DNA from: an uncultured Planctomycetaceae bacterium | GTDB lineage: Bacteria; Planctomycetota; Planctomycetia; Pirellulales; Pirellulaceae | Reading direction: 5' to 3' | DNA length: 16,476 nucleotides | NCBI GenBank assembly: GCA_937967755.1 | Contig: CALBTA010000073.1 | Location: forward strand, 1 to 16,476 | In this document: one piece after another, positions 1-7,392 of the stretch | How positions within the stretch are numbered: position 1 is the stretch's first letter | Layout of the letters: each line of letters starts with the position of its first letter | The notes under the pieces: model-generated | The model's database searches: none | Seen by the model: the letters and a program-made list of their open reading frames with translations, nothing else | What the model was told of the DNA's origin: nothing | Program-made: the position numbers and the translations under genes

Positions 1-1
1 G

Positions 2-325
2 AGTTCGATTCGGGCCGTGCCGTTTAGCGAGAACGGTAAGGTGAAAACGATCGTAGGTACGTCGGCGTTGCCGTTTAACCGCCTGTTTGTCTTCGGCGAC
101 CGCGATGGTGTCGGCCCGATGGAATTGACCGTGCCGGAGTTCGAGTGGCGCGGGCGCGTCAGCCAAACCAGCGGCGTGGCACTGCAACACTGCCTAGGCG
201 TGGTGGATCACGAAGGAATTCTCTACCTCGCCGACACCTACAACGACGCGATCAAAATGCTCGACCTGGAATCACAAGAGTGCATCACCATCGCCGGCGG
301 GATTGCGAAAAAGGTGGAAGAGTAG
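2..325 (+). CDS. NHL-repeat (NHLRC2-like) protein, C-terminal fragment, probably truncated
   Basis: The frame is open from the window edge, so only the last 107 residues are seen. SSIRAV, then FGDRDGVG, then LQHCLGVV and LYLADTYNDAIKMLD follow the beta-propeller blade pattern of NHLRC2-like proteins, which usually join a thioredoxin-like domain to an NHL propeller; that N-terminal part would lie upstream and is not visible. Two things are odd. About 20 residues (bases 116-175) that I do not expect in the family sit between GDRDGVG and the next blade. The protein also stops soon after CITIAGG, where family members normally continue with further blades. Its TAG stop (323-325) is the TAG of a GTAG that opens the palindromic repeat at 322-392. 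I infer a truncated, possibly decaying gene. The family call is fairly secure; whether it still works is unknown. Confidence 0.65.
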   Translation, partial: SSIRAVPFSENGKVKTIVGTSALPFNRLFVFGDRDGVGPMELTVPEFEWRGRVSQTSGVALQHCLGVVDHEGILYLADTYNDAIKMLDLESQECITIAGGIAKKVEE

Positions 326-392
326 TGCCCGTGGAACAAGTCTCCAGACTTGTTAAACCTCTTTTCGCACAAGTCTGGAGACTTGTGCCACG
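322..392. repeat. Paired palindromes (REPIN-like) at a convergent gene junction
   Basis: GTAG at 322-325 is followed by two hairpins: 335-354 (stem AACAAGTCT / AGACTTGTT) and 367-388 (stem GCACAAGTCT / AGACTTGTGC). The two are near inverse copies, so the whole unit can also fold as one long hairpin. It supplies the TAG stop of the NHL gene and codes the last 11 residues of the opposite-strand membrane protein. It could act as a two-way transcription end, but no T-run is seen. Confidence 0.8.
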
Positions 393-2932
393 ACGAACAA
401 CAACATCGCTGCCCAGCCGCAGAAACTAATCAACGCGCCCCAGCGGAACAGGGCGGGGCGGTAGGCAAACGCGATGTCGTAATCCCCAGCGGGCAACCAT
501 ACGCCGCGCATCACACGGTTGGTGCGCAGGATCGAGTGCTTACGCGTTTCATCCGTGGCACGGTCGGTCACTTGGCACTGCCAACCGGGCAGGTAGCTAT
601 CGCGCAGCACAACCAGCCCATCGGTTGCCAGCGTGGCACGAATTTCGATTAGTTCCGGTTGGTCGTTGGTGATTTCGCAATGCTCAACCACACCCGGCGA
701 GACGTCTCCCGGCGAGGGCGTGGCCAAGTTCTGATCCGTTTCGACCACCGAAAAGTCGCCGCCATGTTCTTGCAACAGCTCGAGCACTTCGGCCGTCCGC
801 TTGGACACTTGATCGTACGCTTCATCTTGCAAGGGTGGCAGCGTTCGCACATCATGCGCAATCGCTGCGCGGGGAAGCGGCCGCCGCCCCTCCAAGCTTC
901 CGGCCGCGGCGATGTCGAGCATCCCGCGACGGCGAACCTCGCGCAGAAAACAGTCGTGCTGCACCGATCGCATCGCGCCGCGGGAATTGAGAATTTCAAA
1001 TTCAGTGATAAGGTGGTACTTCGGGTAGAGCGTTGACTCATCCCGCGTCACGATTTGCTGCAAGCGGTCAGGCGATGATGTCTGTTTCCAATCGTCCGGC
1101 GGCGGGGAAGCCCTTCGGTATAGGCGGAAGTTGTTGGTCGCTAGATGTGCTTCCCTTTGTCCGTGACTAGCAGTCGGCAGCAAGCCGCGTTGGGCGACCG
1201 CCAGATCGATGGCCGTAATCGCCAGCAAAGCCACGGCGGGCCAGCGCCGACGGTCAGCGTTGCTGACCAACCACCACAGCGCACCCCCAACCAGGCAACC
1301 GTGCAGCAGGCTACCGGTGACACAACGAGCGGAAAGCCGCGCATCCAGCGGGCCGAACAACGTGTCCGCCTCGACGTTTTCAACCAGAGCAGCCCACCAC
1401 GTCGTCGCAGTGATCAACACCAGGAACAGCAGAAGCAACACCCCGCTAACGGAAACAACAATCACCAGCGCGCGTCGCAACCAGGGCGAATCTTGCTCGC
1501 AAGCCCGATCCCACCCCGCGGCGGCGAGCAAGCTCAAACCCATCGCCGCGACGACTAGCCACTTCGCCGGATAACGAAAGTAGTCGTAGCCGGGCAGCAG
1601 GGTTTGCAACAGCCAATAGACGCCGCCAAAGGGCCAACCGACCGACAGCGGCTCGGCTTCGGCTCCGCGGATGGCGTGATAAATTTCGCTCGCGATCCAG
1701 CCCAAGCTGTACCAGCCGAGCGCGGCGAGCAGCGCGAGTGCGACGGTCCAGGTTAGCCAGGTGTTGGTTGTGTTTGCATAGAGAGATTCTGTTTCGGAGA
1801 GCTGCTGTGCTGCCGGCGGCGGGGACGCCGCGGCTCTGTTTGATTTTGCTCTGTATCGCAATTCACTCAGTGCCAGCAACAACGGCAGCAAGCCCATGTA
1901 CAACGTCGGCGTCCAGGTTCTTCCTTCCGCGGGCAGCGCGCGAACCCACCGCGTGTTCACCGGGGCGACTTGCCCATAGCAGTTCGGCCACAGCAAACTG
2001 GCCGCATGCCAAGGGCCGACGCTGAAGTGATAGCTTTCCTCATGATGGCCCGAGGCGAGATGGCCTAAGAAGAATTCATGCGAAGCAACATTAGCATCGG
2101 CAGGCTTGAACATTGCCCACTGATAAATGTTACGCGGCGAATCGTAAGCCGCGCGCGTGCTCGCACGGCTCCATTGGGCGGAGGGGAGGATTTGTACGGC
2201 TGCGAGCGTCAGCGCGATGGAACAACTTGCCAGGATGAGCACAAGCCGCGAAAGGGCAATGCGGAGCGGACTGTCGTTGTTCGCTCCGCGAACAACAAGC
2301 TTTTCGCCGAGCGAACAGCGACTATCGACGACCACGTACAGCGCGGCGATCAGCACGACGTGATATGCCATCTGCGGATCGCCGCCGAGAACCATCATCG
2401 CCAATACCGCCGCCAACCCGGCTGCCCATCGAAAGCTCCTCTGCTGCGACATCCGACTCGCCGCCAGCATCGCCAACGGCAACCAGGCCGCGCCGATCAA
2501 AAACACCGCATTGCAAACTTGAAACAGCACACTGCCGCACAGCGCATACGACATGGCGCACAGCGCCGCTGCATGCGACGAACGCCCCAGCCCGCGCGCT
2601 GCAACAAATGCGTTTACCGCCGCCAACAAAACGTGGGCGATGAGGTAACCGTTGTAGCGTGCGTCGTACGGCAGCGGCAACGCGAAGATCAGCTTGCCGG
2701 GGTACAGCGCGGCCGCCGTCGGATCCGCCAGCAGCGGCTGCCCCATGTTCTCTTGTGAATTCCACAACGGCACACGGCCTTCACCCCAGGCCGATGCGAC
2801 GAAGCGGTAGTACGGATGGTAATAATGCCCCGCATCGCGAAACGCCAGCGTCTCTCCACGGAACAACGCCGGCCCCAGCAGCCACGCCAGCGGGCCGGCA
2901 ATTAGCACAATGACAAGCAGGCGTTGTTTCAC
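353..2932 (-). CDS. YfhO-family / GT-C-like multi-pass membrane protein
   Basis: An 859-residue polytopic membrane protein. Near the N-terminus, RDAGHYYHPYYRF (D33) and GRVPLWN, then MGQPLLADPTAAALYPGKL, match the first periplasmic loop of YfhO/GT-C proteins, where an early Asp is typical of lipid-linked sugar transferases. Many hydrophobic spans follow. The tail holds DSYLPGW (from about residue 778), LPAGDYDIAFAYRP and a final membrane span, as in YfhO. The family is tied to glycosylation of cell-surface polymers; the substrate here is unknown. I chose the GTG at 2932: the longer open frame to 3115 would add 61 polar residues encoded by repeat DNA, while this start gives a clean first membrane span. 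There is no clear ribosome-binding site. The last 11 residues come from one arm of the 322-392 repeat, so the original C-terminus may have been replaced. The gene diverges from the SPFH genes. Confidence 0.8.
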   Translation of the reverse strand: MKQRLLVIVLIAGPLAWLLGPALFRGETLAFRDAGHYYHPYYRFVASAWGEGRVPLWNSQENMGQPLLADPTAAALYPGKLIFALPLPYDARYNGYLIAHVLLAAVNAFVAARGLGRSSHAAALCAMSYALCGSVLFQVCNAVFLIGAAWLPLAMLAASRMSQQRSFRWAAGLAAVLAMMVLGGDPQMAYHVVLIAALYVVVDSRCSLGEKLVVRGANNDSPLRIALSRLVLILASCSIALTLAAVQILPSAQWSRASTRAAYDSPRNIYQWAMFKPADANVASHEFFLGHLASGHHEESYHFSVGPWHAASLLWPNCYGQVAPVNTRWVRALPAEGRTWTPTLYMGLLPLLLALSELRYRAKSNRAAASPPPAAQQLSETESLYANTTNTWLTWTVALALLAALGWYSLGWIASEIYHAIRGAEAEPLSVGWPFGGVYWLLQTLLPGYDYFRYPAKWLVVAAMGLSLLAAAGWDRACEQDSPWLRRALVIVVSVSGVLLLLFLVLITATTWWAALVENVEADTLFGPLDARLSARCVTGSLLHGCLVGGALWWLVSNADRRRWPAVALLAITAIDLAVAQRGLLPTASHGQREAHLATNNFRLYRRASPPPDDWKQTSSPDRLQQIVTRDESTLYPKYHLITEFEILNSRGAMRSVQHDCFLREVRRRGMLDIAAAGSLEGRRPLPRAAIAHDVRTLPPLQDEAYDQVSKRTAEVLELLQEHGGDFSVVETDQNLATPSPGDVSPGVVEHCEITNDQPELIEIRATLATDGLVVLRDSYLPGWQCQVTDRATDETRKHSILRTNRVMRGVWLPAGDYDIAFAYRPALFRWGALISFCGWAAMLLFVVAQVSRLVRKEV

Positions 2933-2960
2933 GGTGATCGGTTCGGCTTGATGAAACCCC

Positions 2961-3117
2961 CGTGTGCCACTGTTCGAAAGCGAAAGCTGGTATCCACCAG
3001 TGCACGGCCTCAACGCTTTCAAGCAGTGCTGAACTGAACGCGAGGCGGCACTGCTTGAAGTCGTGGTGAGTTGATGAACGTGGCGGAATCGACTCGACTT
3101 CAAGCAGTGGCACACAG
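2961..3117. repeat. Nested inverted repeats upstream of the YfhO-like gene
   Basis: GCACTGCTTGAAGTCG around 3049-3063 is the inverse of CGACTTCAAGCAGTG around 3094-3108. An outer pair, GTGTGCCACTG at 2962-2972 and CAGTGGCACAC at 3105-3115, encloses them, and a third related piece (CTTTCAAGCAGTGCTG) lies near 3016-3031. The outer ends are more than 140 bases apart, so this looks like two or more repeat copies inserted into or beside each other. It lies in the leader of the minus-strand membrane protein. Confidence 0.7.
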
Positions 3118-3263
3118 GGTGAAATGTCGTCTGCCCGGCGTCGCCAGCATCTTCCGCACAACGATTCTAGCCCTTAAAACTCGACGGGGCGATTCGCGAC
3201 AAGAAATATCGCGCCAAAACGAATCACAAGACGTAGAATTTCACTTACAAGAATCGCCTTGAA
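3118..3263. other. Divergent intergenic region, probable promoter area
   Basis: Together with the repeats on either side this forms the 449-base gap between the divergent YfhO-like gene and the first SPFH gene, so promoters for both directions are expected here. I see TAGAAT-like hexamers on both strands (3234-3239 on plus; near 3165-3170 on minus), but neither has a convincing -35 at the right spacing. No RNA gene or conserved small reading frame is apparent. Confidence 0.35.
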
Positions 3264-3367
3264 GGACGGGGTGGTAGCCCGTCCAAGTAGCAGAAGTCGT
3301 GAGACTTCTGGATTCCGTGCGTTGCACGTACACCGCCCGAACTCTCACGAGTTCGGCTTCGAACTTT
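3264..3367. repeat. Palindromic repeats upstream of the first SPFH gene
   Basis: A single hairpin (GGACGGG 3264-3270 with CCCGTCC 3278-3284) is followed by a paired unit: GTAG at 3287-3290, hairpin 3291-3310 (CAGAAGTC-GTGA-GACTTCTG), a short spacer, and hairpin 3337-3356 (CCGAACTC-TCAC-GAGTTCGG). The two hairpins are imperfect inverse copies of each other. The unit ends about 15 bases before the SPFH start codon, so it is probably transcribed in the 5' leader. Confidence 0.75.
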
Positions 3368-3370
3368 CGA

Positions 3371-3381
3371 GAAGGAACATC
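3371..3381 (+). promoter_or_regulatory. Ribosome-binding site of the first SPFH gene
   Basis: GAAGGA at 3371-3376 lies five bases before the ATG at 3382. This is one of few clear Shine-Dalgarno sites in the window and decides the start against an upstream in-frame codon at 3259 that reads through repeat DNA. Confidence 0.65.
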
Positions 3382-4350
3382 ATGGTTTTCGATAACGATC
3401 GTCAGCAGGGACGCTTGCTGGGCATGGGCATGGCGGGGGTTGTGGCGCTGGCTATCGCGCTGCCGCTGTTTTTGGTCTTCGCCTATTTCATCTGCATCGT
3501 CGAAGTGCCGGCGGCGCATATGGCGATTCTGGTCAAGCGAACCGGACAGGATCTATCGAACGATCAAGAGATCGCCCCCGACCCGAGTTTCAAGGGCGTG
3601 CAGGCGGAAGTGCTTTCGACCGAGGGCCGCTTCTTCTACAACCCGTACTCGTGGGATTGGGAGGTGGTGAAGCAGATCGAAATTCCCCAAGGCAAGCTGG
3701 GCGTGCTGGTGCGGCTTTACGGCGAAGACCTGGGCTACGGGGAAGTGATCGCCACCGATGAAGGCTCGAAAGGAATCGTTGCCGAAGTGCTGCGGCCCGG
3801 CCGCTACCCGATCAACGCCAAGATCATCAACGATTCGTCTTCGGCCAACCGCTACTACGACAGCTACGCCTATCACATTGAATTGCACGATCCGGTGATC
3901 GTGCCCGCCGGTTTCAAAGGGGTGGTCACCAACCTTTCGGCACCCATGCCGGAGGACCCGAACACATTGCTGGTTCCCGACGGCCGCCGCGGCGTGCAAG
4001 CCGCGGCGCTCAACCCCGGAACGTATTATGTGAACCCGTACATGAAACGCATCGACCTGATCGATTGCCGCAGCCAGCGGTTTGATCTTTCCGCCGGCGG
4101 CGAGATGGGTTTCCCGTCGAAGGATGGCTTTTGGGTGACGCTGGACGGGGCGATTGAATTCCGCGTGCTGCCTGAAGAAGCCGCCCGCGTGCTGGTCACT
4201 TACAACGATGTCGGCAACGACGTCGCTGGTTCGCGTGTGGAAACAACCGATCCCGCCCTGCGCCGCGGCTACGGAAAGTTTTCGTCCTCGTTCAGCCCGC
4301 AAGGTTCCGAACGGGTGGAAGTTCACCGCGGCCGGACGGAGATCAAATAA
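3382..4350 (+). CDS. SPFH/Band-7 membrane protein, N-terminal part, ended by in-frame stop
   Basis: 322 residues. One membrane span (about 18-39) is followed by repeated modules: KGVQAEVLSTEGRFFYNPY (71-89), GIVAEVLRPGRYPIN (131-145) and GVQAAALNPGTYYVNPY (204-220). Each is preceded by a stretch such as IPQGKLGVLVRLYG or VPAGFKGVVTNL. The SPFH-like core begins near FPSKDGFWVTLDGAIEFRV. It then breaks off: residues from 281 (bases 4222-4347) have no counterpart in the downstream paralogue, and TAA at 4348-4350 ends the frame. The same frame continues at once with EIINKSIVPNARSFCRL, exactly what the family has next. SPFH proteins assemble on membranes as rings or scaffolds and often control proteases or membrane domains; no partner is evident here. 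It may be a nonsense-mutated gene, a sequence error, or a two-piece protein. Confidence 0.75.
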   Translation: MVFDNDRQQGRLLGMGMAGVVALAIALPLFLVFAYFICIVEVPAAHMAILVKRTGQDLSNDQEIAPDPSFKGVQAEVLSTEGRFFYNPYSWDWEVVKQIEIPQGKLGVLVRLYGEDLGYGEVIATDEGSKGIVAEVLRPGRYPINAKIINDSSSANRYYDSYAYHIELHDPVIVPAGFKGVVTNLSAPMPEDPNTLLVPDGRRGVQAAALNPGTYYVNPYMKRIDLIDCRSQRFDLSAGGEMGFPSKDGFWVTLDGAIEFRVLPEEAARVLVTYNDVGNDVAGSRVETTDPALRRGYGKFSSSFSPQGSERVEVHRGRTEIK

Positions 4351-4371
4351 GAGATCATCAACAAGAGCATC

Positions 4372-5073
4372 GTGCCCAACGCCCGCAGCTTCTGCAGGCT
4401 GCGGGGGTCGAACCATTCGGGAAAAGATTTCATCTCCGGCGAGACGCGGATTCAATTCCAGAAAGATTTCGAGACCGCCCTGAAGGAAACGTGCAGCCAG
4501 CAAGGCATCGAGGTGATTCAGGCGGTGATCACCGATATCCAACCGCCTCAGAAGATCGCCGAACCAGTTCGCGAGCGGCAAATCGCCGTGCTGGTCGAAA
4601 AGCAATATGAAAAGCAAGTCTTGCAACAATTGTCGGAGCAGCAACTGGCGGTGGAAAAGGAAACGGTCAAGCAGAAGCAGGCGTTGATCGCCGCGCAGCA
4701 GGAAGTGGTCAAGATTGTGACCGATGCCAAGCGGCGGCAGGAAGTCGCGGTGATCGAAGCCAACCAGCGGTTGAAGGTTGCGGAGTTTCAATTGAAAGCG
4801 GCCGAAGACGAAGCGGCGGCCATCGCCTCGCGCGGGAAGGCGGCTGCCGACGTGATTCAGTTCGACAACCAGGCCGAAGCCGCCGGGTGGAAGAAAGCGG
4901 TCGAAGCCTATTCCGGCGATGGCGACGAATACGCCCGTTGGGTGATGCTGAAGAAGCTGGCCCCCAGCTTTCAGCGGATGATGGTCAACACCGCCGACAG
5001 CCCGATGATGGAGATTTTCAAGAGTTACAACAACGAAAAGGCAGAGACGCCCCGGAACGTTAGTGCGCAGTAG
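4372..5073 (+). CDS. SPFH/Band-7 protein, C-terminal part (same frame as 3382-4350)
   Basis: 233 residues if started at the GTG at 4372; the frame is open directly after the TAA at 4348-4350. It opens with VPNARSFCRLRGSNHSGKDF and SGETRIQFQKDF, the second half of an SPFH core, then a long Gln/Glu/Ala/Lys-rich coiled coil (about 68-160), and ends with a conserved-looking tail (EYARWVMLKKLAPSFQ). No good ribosome-binding site precedes the GTG (only AAGAG four to five bases before it), so as a separate gene it would be weakly started. On its own it would lack a membrane anchor and half of the core, which favours a broken gene over two designed genes. The TAG stop (5071-5073) is part of the GTAG that opens the next palindromic repeat. 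The coding character stays good after the stop, so any break is recent. Confidence 0.65.
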   Translation: MPNARSFCRLRGSNHSGKDFISGETRIQFQKDFETALKETCSQQGIEVIQAVITDIQPPQKIAEPVRERQIAVLVEKQYEKQVLQQLSEQQLAVEKETVKQKQALIAAQQEVVKIVTDAKRRQEVAVIEANQRLKVAEFQLKAAEDEAAAIASRGKAAADVIQFDNQAEAAGWKKAVEAYSGDGDEYARWVMLKKLAPSFQRMMVNTADSPMMEIFKSYNNEKAETPRNVSAQ

Positions 5074-5186
5074 CAGGCACTCTCCGAGTGCCGTCCGCTG
5101 AAGCACGGATGATCTCGCTTCGGCGAAAGCTTCAACACAACAACCAACTACACCTTGGCAGGCGGCACACGGAGTGTGCCTGCTAC
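5070..5186. repeat. Paired palindromes (GTAG...CTAC) between the two SPFH genes
   Basis: GTAG at 5070-5073, hairpin 5076-5092 (GGCACTC-TCC-GAGTGCC), a spacer of about 70 bases, hairpin 5164-5180 (GGCACAC-GGA-GTGTGCC) and CTAC at 5183-5186. The same core family recurs at 12756-12837. It supplies the stop codon of the upstream reading frame and fills almost the whole gap to the next gene. Confidence 0.85.
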
Positions 5187-5202
5187 TATCGAAAACCATC
5201 TC

Positions 5203-6777
5203 ATGAACACCCCAAAACTCATCACCGCCATCGTCGCCATGCTGCTCATCGTGCTGGGCGCATGGATCGCCTTCGAGTGGACGGTGAACCGCATTTACGT
5301 TCCCCAAGGCAAGAGCCTGATGCTGCTGTACAAAGGCCCGCTGGTGTTGGGCAGCCGCGAGCGGGCCAGGCCCGGCCAGTTTGCCGAACCGGGGCAGATC
5401 GGCGTGCTGGAACAACTGCGCGGGCCGGGGCGGCATTTCTATTGCCCGATTTGGTGGGAACGGAAGATCGTCGACGACGTCGTGATTCAGCCGGGCGAGG
5501 TCGGCATCGTCACCAGCAAAATGGGCGATGAGTTACCCGCCGGTGAATTCCTAGTCGATGGCGGCATGGACAAGCCGCGCAACAAAGGCATCCTCCGCCG
5601 CGTGCTGGCCCCCGGCCGTTACCGCGTGAACCCATACGCGTTCGAGGTCACCGTGGTCAATACGCAACTGGACGACGTCAGCCAGCAGACGAAGTATTCC
5701 GGCTGGGTCGAAATTCCGACCGGCTATGTCGGCGTGGTCACATACCTGGCCAGCAACGTCGACCAACAGAAGCAAATCGGCATTCAACAAGACGTGTTGC
5801 CGCCCGGCTTGTACCCGACCAACCCGAAGGAGCAGCAGATTGACATCGTCGAAGTCGGCTTCACCGAAACCAGCATCGTTGTCGAGAAGCTGCAAGACCG
5901 GCAGGGGCAGATCGTCTACGACGAAAGCGGCGAGCCGCAGGCCGAGGCCGATACGGGAATTTCTTTCCCTTCGAACGACGGCTACCACATTCAGCTAGAT
6001 TTCACAGCGATCTGGGGCGTCATGCCCGAGCAAGCCCCCACGATCGTCGATAAATTCGGCAACATCGACGCGGTGGAAGAAAAAGTCATCAAGCCGCAAT
6101 CGCACAGTATCTGCCGTAACCACGGGTCGAAGAAGGGCGCGGTGGAACTATTGGTCGGCGAAACGCGGCAGCAATTTCAGGACGATACCTCCGAAGCGTT
6201 TCAGGAAGTGCTGAAGGAAAAGAACGTTACGCTGCTGTACGGGCTGGTGCGGCACGTTTACATCCCGCAAGAGGTCCGCTTCCCGATTCAGGAAGGTTAC
6301 ATCGCCGATGAAAACACCCTAACCCGCGTGCAGCAGCAACAAGCCGCCAAGGCGGAAGCGACGTTGCGCGAGGCCGAGCAGACGGTTGAACTGGAGGCCG
6401 AAAAAATTCGCGCTGAAACGTTGAAGCTGGTCGCGAGCGTCGCGGCCGAAGGCGAGAAAGAAGCCCAGGAAATTCAGGCAGAAACCGAACAGCTTGTCGC
6501 CGCGATCGACAAGCAGATTGCGCTGTTGGAAGCCGAAAAAACCGTCAAACTCGGCGAAGCCAGCGCCAAGGCCGAACAATTGCAACAGGAAGCCAAGGCC
6601 GAGAAATTCAGCCTCGCGGTCGAAGCGTTCGGCAGCGGCGATGCCTACAACAAGTGGCAATTCGCCGAAGGCCTGCCGCCGGAGATCGACCTGCAACTGT
6701 TCTACGCCGGCGAAGGAACGCTATGGACTGACCTGAAAAGCGTGCAGCCCACCATTCCGCTACGACCGGCAAAGTAG
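5203..6777 (+). CDS. SPFH/Band-7 membrane protein, intact paralogue
   Basis: 524 residues from the ATG at 5203; the upstream in-frame codon at 5155 lies inside repeat DNA and was rejected. A membrane span (about 5-25) is followed by three modules of the same type as in the neighbour: IGVLEQLRGPGRHFYCP (66-82), GILRRVLAPGRYRVNPY (129-145) and IGIQQDVLPPGLYPTNP (192-208). They are separated by IQPGEVGIVTSKMG and IPTGYVGVVTYLA. The SPFH-like core covers about 253-365 (FPSNDGYHIQLDFTAIW, then VIKPQSHSICR), and a long Glu/Ala/Lys coiled coil follows (about 370-470). The last 50 residues (YNKWQFAEGLPPEIDLQLFY) parallel the tail of the neighbour. The two are tandem paralogues, probably co-transcribed and perhaps forming a mixed oligomer. 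There is no clear ribosome-binding site. The gene converges on the small gene at 6932-7156. Confidence 0.8.
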   Translation: MNTPKLITAIVAMLLIVLGAWIAFEWTVNRIYVPQGKSLMLLYKGPLVLGSRERARPGQFAEPGQIGVLEQLRGPGRHFYCPIWWERKIVDDVVIQPGEVGIVTSKMGDELPAGEFLVDGGMDKPRNKGILRRVLAPGRYRVNPYAFEVTVVNTQLDDVSQQTKYSGWVEIPTGYVGVVTYLASNVDQQKQIGIQQDVLPPGLYPTNPKEQQIDIVEVGFTETSIVVEKLQDRQGQIVYDESGEPQAEADTGISFPSNDGYHIQLDFTAIWGVMPEQAPTIVDKFGNIDAVEEKVIKPQSHSICRNHGSKKGAVELLVGETRQQFQDDTSEAFQEVLKEKNVTLLYGLVRHVYIPQEVRFPIQEGYIADENTLTRVQQQQAAKAEATLREAEQTVELEAEKIRAETLKLVASVAAEGEKEAQEIQAETEQLVAAIDKQIALLEAEKTVKLGEASAKAEQLQQEAKAEKFSLAVEAFGSGDAYNKWQFAEGLPPEIDLQLFYAGEGTLWTDLKSVQPTIPLRPAK

Positions 6778-6786
6778 AACTCGGCC

Positions 6787-6912
6787 TACTCGTTCCCACG
6801 CTCCGCGTGGGAACGTCGCTTCGGCCGCTCCGCGGTCTTGCGGCAGGCATCTACTTCAAGCAACGCAGAGCGTTGCGGCAGTGCGTTCCCACGCAGAGCA
6901 TGGGAACGAGTT
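6787..6912. repeat. Paired CGTTCCCACG palindromes, copy 1
   Basis: Hairpin 6791-6815 (stem CGTTCCCACG / CGTGGGAACG) and hairpin 6884-6908 with the same stem and one mismatch flank a middle containing CGGCCGCTCCGCGG and a small hairpin at 6860-6876 (GCAACGC / GCGTTGC). A second copy of the family is at 9297-9434. Here it lies between two converging genes and may mark the end of transcripts from both sides; I see no T-tract. Confidence 0.85.
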
Positions 6913-6931
6913 GAACCGTCGTACTAAAACG

Positions 6932-7156
6932 CTAACGCGAGCGCTTCATCGCCAATCGGGCAACGATGCGTGCTAGCTCCACGCGCAAGTCGTTGTTGAT
7001 TTGTACGAGATTGGCGTGGACCAGCTCGGTCGCACCTTCCGGCGCGGGCCGGTTGATCCGACTTGGCCAGCGGTTGGGGCCAAGGAATAGTTCTTTGTGA
7101 GTCGGGCTACCGTCAATCTCAACGACGCCAATCACCTGGCTGGACTCAAACGGCAT
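6932..7156 (-). CDS. Small protein of unknown function downstream of atpC
   Basis: I do not recognise this gene. From the ATG at 7156 it encodes 74 residues with normal-looking codon choice: hydrophobic beta-like VIGVVEIDG, then LFLGPNRWPSRINRP, and a helix-like end (ELVHANLVQINNDLRVELARIVARLAMKR). It has no signal peptide or membrane span. The open frame reaches back to 7285, but the extra 43 residues are cysteine-, proline- and arginine-rich and look non-coding. It lies 236 bases after atpC on the same strand, beyond a palindromic repeat, so it may be the last gene of the ATP synthase transcript or an independent small gene. A spurious frame remains possible. Confidence 0.5.
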   Translation of the reverse strand: MPFESSQVIGVVEIDGSPTHKELFLGPNRWPSRINRPAPEGATELVHANLVQINNDLRVELARIVARLAMKRSR

Positions 7157-7288
7157 GGGGGAGGATTTCCTACGGGCGAAAAGGTAGCAAGCGGGAACTA
7201 CCCTTATCTTCGGCGCGCCGCAGGCGCAGGGTTGCGGAGCGTTTGTGAATGTTTGCGAAACAATCTGCCGCCCCGTTCCGGTCATACC

Positions 7289-7377
7289 GTAGGACGGGTT
7301 TGCAACCCGTCCATCAATGCAGACTTTCGGGGACGGGTTACAAACCCGTCCTACTCCAGCGGCCCAACCCGCCCTAC
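7289..7377. repeat. GTAGGACGGGTT paired palindromes after atpC
   Basis: GTAG at 7289-7292 overlaps hairpin 7292-7312 (GGACGGGTT / AACCCGTCC). An 18-base spacer, hairpin 7331-7351 with the same stem, and CTAC at 7351-7354 complete a compact 66-base unit. A decayed extra arm (GGCCCAACCCGCCCTAC) follows at 7361-7377. It lies just beyond the atpC stop and could slow decay of, or end, the ATP synthase mRNA. Confidence 0.85.
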
Positions 7378-7392
7378 AAGCAAAAGAACAGC

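Noticed and set aside
2933..3115. 61-residue N-terminal extension of the YfhO-like protein
   Set aside because: It is read from nested inverted repeats, is polar, and precedes an otherwise normal first membrane span.
4348..4350. Programmed recoding of the stop (selenocysteine or pyrrolysine)
   Set aside because: The codon is TAA, not TGA or TAG, and no SECIS-like structure was noticed downstream. Mutation, insertion or error is simpler.
3553..5436. 627-codon open frame on the minus strand opposite the SPFH genes
   Set aside because: Its product is His/Leu/Asp/Arg-rich without domains and mirrors the codon pattern of the plus-strand genes, as expected in GC-rich DNA. The plus strand matches a known family.
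6787..6912. Classical rho-independent terminator
   Set aside because: Strong hairpins are present but no T-run follows on either strand, so it is listed only as a repeat.
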